A stretch of 64,000 nt of DNA, taken from NCBI GenBank assembly GCA_016720805.1, contig JADKJZ010000003.1:62001-126000 (forward strand), written 5' to 3'. The position numbers and the translations under genes are program-made. Under the pieces are notes generated by a model. It had not been told where the DNA came from and searched no databases. It saw only the letters and a program-made list of their open reading frames with translations. Shown in pieces: positions 59,990 through 64,000 of the stretch (its first letter is position 1; each line of letters opens with the position of its first letter). Source of the DNA: Gemmatimonadota bacterium. GTDB taxonomy: Bacteria; Gemmatimonadota; Gemmatimonadetes; Gemmatimonadales; GWC2-71-9.

Positions 59990-61003
59990 TCAGCCCTGCT
60001 GGTCGGCCGCTTCTTCGTTCCCGCCACCCTCGTCGCGCCCGAAGTCCGGTGCCAACCGCACCAGCCAGCGATTGTCGAACTGCCAGACCTTCTTGGTCGA
60101 CGTCCTGGCGTCCCCGGGGAAGAGCTCCGGCGAGGCATAGGCTTCGTTGATCGAGGCCGTCTTCGCCGAGGCATCGTCGGCGTAGTGGAGAATCTCCGCC
60201 TCGAGGGTCAGCGGCCGGACCGGCGAGCCGAATTCGAGCTGGCCATGGTGCGAGAGGATCAGGTGCTCGATCAGCAGCTGTTCCTCTGGCGTGCATGGCG
60301 GGGTCGGCTGCGCGTTGACCCGCTCGCGGAACATGGCGTAGCCCTGGACCACGTGTCCCAGCAGCCGACCGCGTTCGGTGGTATCGAAGACGCCGGTCTC
60401 CCAGCTGTAGGTCTCCAGCTTGCCGATGTCATGGAGCATCGCGCCGACGGTGACGATTTCCGCATCGGCCCGCGCCACGCGCGCCATCTGCTTGCCGATG
60501 CTGACGACTTCACAGGTGTGCTGCAACAGCCCGCCGATGGCGGCGTGGTGGCCGGTGCCCGGCGCGCCGGGACATTCCTGATACCGGCTGCGGAACTCGT
60601 CGTCGGCATAGAAGAGATCGACCACGGCCCGAAGCCTTGGCGCGGTCAGCTTGGCGCGGATGTCGTCGAGGAATTGCCAGTAGCCGTCGACGGCGCCGAC
60701 GGAGGGCGCCAAGTCGGCGAGCGGGATGGAGCCCTTCGGCAGCGCCCGCACCGAGGTGGCGTCGAGCTGGCGCGACTCGCGATACGCGGTCACCGTGCCG
60801 ACGACCTGGACGATCATCCCCTTGCTCAATCCCTTCACCTGATCGTCGCGCCCGGCCCAGAACGGCGCCGTGTCGATCCGCCCGGTCCGATTGCCGAGGA
60901 CGAGCACGGTGCGCGGGTGATCGCCACCCTTGGCCACGACATCGAGGACGAGGAAGGGGTGGTGGACGCTGTCGCCGACGGCCAACGACGAGATATCAAG
61001 CAT
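59990..61003 (-). CDS. OB-fold/HD-domain protein, YhaM-like 3'-5' exoribonuclease
   Basis: 337 residues. An OB-fold lies at ~10-100 (HHPFLVLDVVAKGGDHPRTVLVLGNRTG, MIVQVVGTVTAY). The HD domain at ~165-300 has GTGHHAAIGGLLQHTCEVV, AMLHDIGKLETYSWE (metal HD) and HLILSHHGQLEFGSPV. This order is that of YhaM-type 3'-5' exonucleases that act on RNA and single-stranded DNA. The end (DEGGGNEEAADQQG) is low-complexity. It is divergent from the Fis-type gene across a heptamer hairpin. Confidence 0.85.
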   Translation of the reverse strand: MLDISSLAVGDSVHHPFLVLDVVAKGGDHPRTVLVLGNRTGRIDTAPFWAGRDDQVKGLSKGMIVQVVGTVTAYRESRQLDATSVRALPKGSIPLADLAPSVGAVDGYWQFLDDIRAKLTAPRLRAVVDLFYADDEFRSRYQECPGAPGTGHHAAIGGLLQHTCEVVSIGKQMARVARADAEIVTVGAMLHDIGKLETYSWETGVFDTTERGRLLGHVVQGYAMFRERVNAQPTPPCTPEEQLLIEHLILSHHGQLEFGSPVRPLTLEAEILHYADDASAKTASINEAYASPELFPGDARTSTKKVWQFDNRWLVRLAPDFGRDEGGGNEEAADQQG

Positions 61004-61024
61004 GCGCGAAGCCTTGGTGGAGGG

Positions 61025-61131
61025 GCGAACGGCGAACAGCGAACAGCGAACAGCGATCTGCTACGGATCGGGGGAATGTAGCATCGGCTTGAGACGCTGT
61101 TCGCCGTTCGCTGTCCGCCGTTCGCTGTATC
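61025..61131. repeat. heptamer-repeat hairpin, GCGAACA type, in divergent promoter gap
   Basis: Left arm GCGAACG, GCGAACA three times, GCGATCT (61025-61059). Right arm CTGTTCG, CCGTTCG, CTGTCCG, CCGTTCG, CTGTATC (61097-61131). It takes up most of the 135 nt between divergent starts, so any promoters must lie in or beside the repeats. Confidence 0.88.
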
Positions 61132-61138
61132 TTCCGGC

Positions 61139-61465
61139 ATGCCCTCCCTCCACATCCGCCTCCTTGTCACCGACCCCACCCGCGAGGACGTCGTCGCGCT
61201 GGCCGACACGCTCCGCGCAGGCGGGCACGTGGTGGTCTTCGAGGAGGTCGCGACCGTGCCGCCCGGGGTGGCGCCCGCGCCGGAGTTCGTGGTGACCGAG
61301 GCGGCGATGCTGCCGGCCCCCGAGACCCTCGAGGCCGCCGAAGCGCGCCACCTCCGCGCCACCCTGCACTTCACCCACGGCAATCGGCGTCAGGCGGCAC
61401 TGCTCCTCGGCATCGCCCGCTCGACCCTGCTCGCCAAGATCCGGAAATACCACCTCACGGGGTGA
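61139..61465 (+). CDS. Fis-type helix-turn-helix regulator
   Basis: 108 residues. The C-terminal ~40 form a Fis-family DNA-binding domain (LRATLHFTHGNRRQAALLLG then IARSTLLAKIRKYHL), as found at the end of NtrC-type activators. The N-terminal part (LHIRLLVTDPTREDVVALADTLRAGGHVVVFEE) looks like a small alpha/beta regulatory domain without AAA+ motifs. A stand-alone regulator is inferred. The ATG follows a TATCTT box by only a few nt. Its 3' end overlaps the convergent prepilin gene by 11 nt. Confidence 0.82.
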   Translation: MPSLHIRLLVTDPTREDVVALADTLRAGGHVVVFEEVATVPPGVAPAPEFVVTEAAMLPAPETLEAAEARHLRATLHFTHGNRRQAALLLGIARSTLLAKIRKYHLTG

Positions 61466-61880
61466 TCCGCCCCAACCGCGAGATGACGACCCGACGGCTC
61501 GCCCCGAGGCGCGTGAGCGTGAGCGTCCGATTCGACACCCCCACCGCCAGCCCCGCCGCCCCGAAGTGGATCGGCGCCCCGCCCCCACTGAGCTGGACGC
61601 CGCGCGTTCCCGCCCCGGCATGCAGCCAGCGCAGCGTGGTGTCGCCGTCGGCGAGGAGCTCGAGCCGGTAGCTGCTGTCGCTCAGGGTGAGGCGAGTGAC
61701 CGCACCGAAGCGAATGGCATCGAGCCGCGCGGCGTCGAGCGCCACAACCAGCTCGGTGGCCTCATGCCGGAGCGCGGCGGCCGCGGCGACCGCGCCGAGG
61801 CGAGGAATCCCCAGGCCGGCGAGGATGCCGACGAGGACGAGTGCGAGCAGCAGCTCCAGCAGGGTGACGCCGCGTGTCAT
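61455..61880 (-). CDS. GspH/FimT-like prepilin protein
   Basis: Type IV pilin-like or type II secretion minor pseudopilin, 141 residues. The class III leader is MTRG, cut before VTLLELLLALVLVGILAGLGIP, with Glu at mature position 5. A beta-rich globular part follows (VTRLTLSDSSYRLELLADG, VQLSGGGAPIHFGAAGLAV, RTLTLTRLGASRRVVIS). Start 61880 is chosen since a longer reading would bury the leader. No other pilus gene is nearby. Confidence 0.85.
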   Translation of the reverse strand: MTRGVTLLELLLALVLVGILAGLGIPRLGAVAAAAALRHEATELVVALDAARLDAIRFGAVTRLTLSDSSYRLELLADGDTTLRWLHAGAGTRGVQLSGGGAPIHFGAAGLAVGVSNRTLTLTRLGASRRVVISRLGRITP

Positions 61881-61952
61881 GCCCCGACAATACCGAACGC
61901 GGGATCCAGTGCTTGGCACCGAACCCCGCGTCATGGACCGGATTTCCGCCGC

Positions 61953-63044
61953 TCAGGGCGCGCGACTCTCGTCGAGGAAGACCAGTGCCCGCCGACGGGT
62001 GATCACCGCCGCCAGCGCCCGATGCACATCCGGCGAAATCACCGTGCCGACCAGGTCGCGCATCCGGGACACCGCCTGCTCCTGACTCATCTTCTCCTGA
62101 TACGGGCGGACCGTCGTCAACGCGTCGAACACCTCGGCCACCCCCAGGATGCGCGCCCCGATCGGGATCGCCTCGCCAACCAATCCGTCCGGATAGCCGG
62201 TGCCGTCATGACGCTCATGGTGCGAGCGGACATAGCTGATCACCTCGCGCAGGTGATGCAACGGCGCGAGGATCTGCGCCCCGATCAGCACGTGCGTCTT
62301 GACGTGGTCGAACTCCTCCTCGGTGAGCGGCCCGTGCTTGTGCAGCACCGCTTCCCGGATGCCGATCTTGCCGATGTCGTGAAGACGGCCCGCGGTGCGC
62401 ACCATCTCGATCTGCTCGTCGGAGAGCCCCATCTCGGCGGCGATCATCGCCGAGAGGTCGGCGACGCGCGCCGAATGGCCGCGGAGGTAGGCGTCCTTCG
62501 CCTCGAGGGCGTTGACGAGTGCTTCCAGGGTGGCCACGGAAATCCGCTCGAGATTGCCGCGCTCACGGCGCAGCTCCGCCCCGCGCTGCACGATCTCCTG
62601 CTTGAGCCACGCCTGCGTCTCGGCCTGCTCGATCAGGTCACGCCGACGGGCCAGTGCCCGCCCGATGGCGCGCTCGAGGTCCTGCAGGTCGACCGGCTTG
62701 ACGAGATAGTCCATCGCGCCACGCTGCATGCAGAGCGCCGCGGTGTTGGCGTCGTTCACGGCGGTGAGCATCAGGATGGCGGCGTTGGGCTCCTCCTTGA
62801 GGATCATCGGCACCATGTCGGGGCCGGACGCATCGGGGAGGCGGACGTCGAGCAGGATGCAGGCGACCTTCCGGCGGCGGATCTCGGCGAGGGCCTCGCC
62901 GGCGGTGCCGGTGGCGATGACCTCATGGCCCATCGAGGTCAGGAGTCGCTGCAACGCCGACCGGATCGAGTCCTCGTCGTCGACCACGAGGGTCGTGACC
63001 AGGCCGATCTCGTCTGCCATCGGGTCGGGCGTATCCGGGCTCAT
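61953..63044 (-). CDS. response regulator with HD-GYP output domain
   Basis: 363 residues. Receiver at ~15-130: Asp22/Asp23, phospho-acceptor Asp66 in CILLDVRLPDASGPD, and Lys in MDYLVKPVDL. A coiled linker (~135-170) leads to the HD-GYP domain: LRGHSARVADLSAMIA, RLHDIGKIGIREAVL, and SHHERHDGTGYPDGL with the intact GYP box. Such proteins hydrolyse cyclic-di-GMP. Start 63044 has GGAG five nt upstream. The cognate kinase and any GGDEF partner are not in the window. Confidence 0.93.
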   Translation of the reverse strand: MSPDTPDPMADEIGLVTTLVVDDEDSIRSALQRLLTSMGHEVIATGTAGEALAEIRRRKVACILLDVRLPDASGPDMVPMILKEEPNAAILMLTAVNDANTAALCMQRGAMDYLVKPVDLQDLERAIGRALARRRDLIEQAETQAWLKQEIVQRGAELRRERGNLERISVATLEALVNALEAKDAYLRGHSARVADLSAMIAAEMGLSDEQIEMVRTAGRLHDIGKIGIREAVLHKHGPLTEEEFDHVKTHVLIGAQILAPLHHLREVISYVRSHHERHDGTGYPDGLVGEAIPIGARILGVAEVFDALTTVRPYQEKMSQEQAVSRMRDLVGTVISPDVHRALAAVITRRRALVFLDESRAP

Positions 63045-63275
63045 CGATGCTCCAGGGGTGGGGGCCGGCACCTCCTTCAATATATCGGTCGTTCCGATCC
63101 GCGCCTCGTGTGGCCGCCCCGTTTCGAAACCCCCGGCGCCACTCGTCCCGTACAGGGAGGGTTGCATGGCAGTCGGGCGGTTCCGACGGGCCTCCCGTTC
63201 GTCCATCCGGGCACGGCGGCCGGGTGTTAGCTTATCCGACTCCACTTCCCACCCCCCCTCATGAGGTCGTCCCCG

Positions 63276-64000
63276 ATGAAGCGAGTCTGTTCGGCTGTCC
63301 TCCTGCTGCTCCCGTTGGCATTGAGCACAGCCTCCGCCTCCGGCGTCCGCGACGAACGCGGCCCGTCGTTCCCGCAGTTTGGCGCGACGGTCGCGATCGT
63401 CGGCGATCAGGCCTTTGTTGGCGAACCCCGAGGCCCGAAGTCCGGTACGGTCCACCTCTACCGCCGTGGTCCGACGGGGTGGAAGGAGACTGGCACGCTG
63501 CTGCCGCCCGCCGGCTCCCCCAACGATGGCTTCGGCACCGTCCTGGTCGCCAACGCGACCACGCTGCTCGTTTCGCGGATCGACGGGCCCTCGGCCCCCG
63601 ATAGCGCCAAGGGCGAGGTGCATGTCTTCCGGCGGGGCGCGAATGGCGCCTGGACGGCGGCTGGCGTGCTCCAGGCGTCGAGTCGGGTGGGTCGGGCCGA
63701 ATTCGGCCGCTCGCTCGCGCTGTCCGGCGACCTGTTGATGGTCGGCGCCCCCCGCGACGGCAACGGGGTGGTCTACCTCTACCGCCGCGGCGCCGATGGC
63801 AGCTATGCCCCCGCCGGGACGTTGCCGGTCCAGAACAGCGAACCGGGCGACCAGTTCGGCGCCGCGATCGCGGTCGATGGGGCGCGGCTCGTGGTCGGCG
63901 CTCCCGGCCGCTCGATGCGGAAGGGCGCCGTCTTCGCCTACGGCCGCCAGGCGGATGGCGCTTGGCAGGCCGAGGGGATGCTGATGGCGCAGCGGGGCAC
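63276..64000 (+). CDS. secreted FG-GAP repeat protein, 3' end outside window
   Basis: The frame stays open to the last base; 241 residues are visible. Signal VCSAVLLLLPLALSTASA. It then has repeated FG-GAP-like beta-propeller blades: FPQFGATVAIVGDQAFVGEP, FGRSLALSGDLLMVGAP, and FGAAIAVDGARLVVGAPG, each followed by VYLYRR- or VHVFRR-type strands. Integrin-alpha-like propellers are usually surface proteins that bind ligands or calcium. Starts 63276 (GAGG upstream) and 63261 are both in frame. Confidence 0.85.
   Translation, partial: MKRVCSAVLLLLPLALSTASASGVRDERGPSFPQFGATVAIVGDQAFVGEPRGPKSGTVHLYRRGPTGWKETGTLLPPAGSPNDGFGTVLVANATTLLVSRIDGPSAPDSAKGEVHVFRRGANGAWTAAGVLQASSRVGRAEFGRSLALSGDLLMVGAPRDGNGVVYLYRRGADGSYAPAGTLPVQNSEPGDQFGAAIAVDGARLVVGAPGRSMRKGAVFAYGRQADGAWQAEGMLMAQRG

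Overview
The window is about 64 kb of GC-rich (roughly two thirds G+C), gene-dense bacterial chromosome. No rRNA, intact tRNA, CRISPR array or complete insertion sequence is visible. Gemmatimonadota is the best guess for the organism (inference). The reasons are serine/threonine kinases that open with an 'ALADRY.IERELG.GGMATVY' signature and carry C-terminal PD40 propellers or TPRs, many secreted hydrolases with 'AAPLAAQ'-type signal peptides, an RND pump, and a NarX/NarL-type pair. Both ends cut a gene: a PAS histidine kinase on the left and an FG-GAP propeller protein on the right.

Layout. 0-10 kb: sensor kinase, a phosphodiesterase-M28 peptidase reading split by an apparent single-base loss, a Tat-exported GH29 fucosidase, a pRiA4b ORF-3-like protein, a lipoprotein amidohydrolase, an SGNH hydrolase and a small membrane protein. 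10-13.4 kb (minus): histidine kinase/LuxR pair, a lipoprotein, OsmC and DUF3224 proteins. 13.5-20.9 kb (plus): TPR protein, iorA-iorB-like molybdenum hydroxylase, then potA-B-C-D-like importer genes; most junctions overlap by 4 nt. 20.8-38.8 kb (minus): four receptor-like Ser/Thr kinases, one PP2C phosphatase and three toxin-antitoxin modules placed at the borders of the kinase blocks. 39-43 kb: secreted M28 peptidase and small lipoprotein/membrane genes. 43.1-54.3 kb (plus): RND pump, outer-membrane channel, adaptor, an HExxH protein, an M14 carboxypeptidase, a Bcp peroxiredoxin, a PD40 lipoprotein and signal peptidase I. 54.4-64 kb: MFS exporter, zinc-ribbon protein, a Lys/Ala/Pro-tailed protein, a chemoreceptor, an HD/OB-fold protein, a Fis-type regulator, a prepilin-like protein and an HD-GYP response regulator.

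The most striking structure is non-coding. About ten of the intergenic gaps are built from tandem 7-nt units. The unit sequence differs at every locus, but the period is nearly always exactly seven, and the array is often followed by its own reverse complement, giving long hairpins. Similar short arrays intrude into potA and into the 3' end of the histidine kinase gene. A second family is a palindrome of about 20 bp with a GCAYGC core followed by NTAC. It occurs three times, once inside a kinase gene where it adds about nine residues. Two kinase operons share an apparent promoter (CCGGCAGTA, 18 nt, NACAATT). Two reading frames look broken by small indels (the phosphodiesterase and one vapC), which may be sequencing error or real decay.
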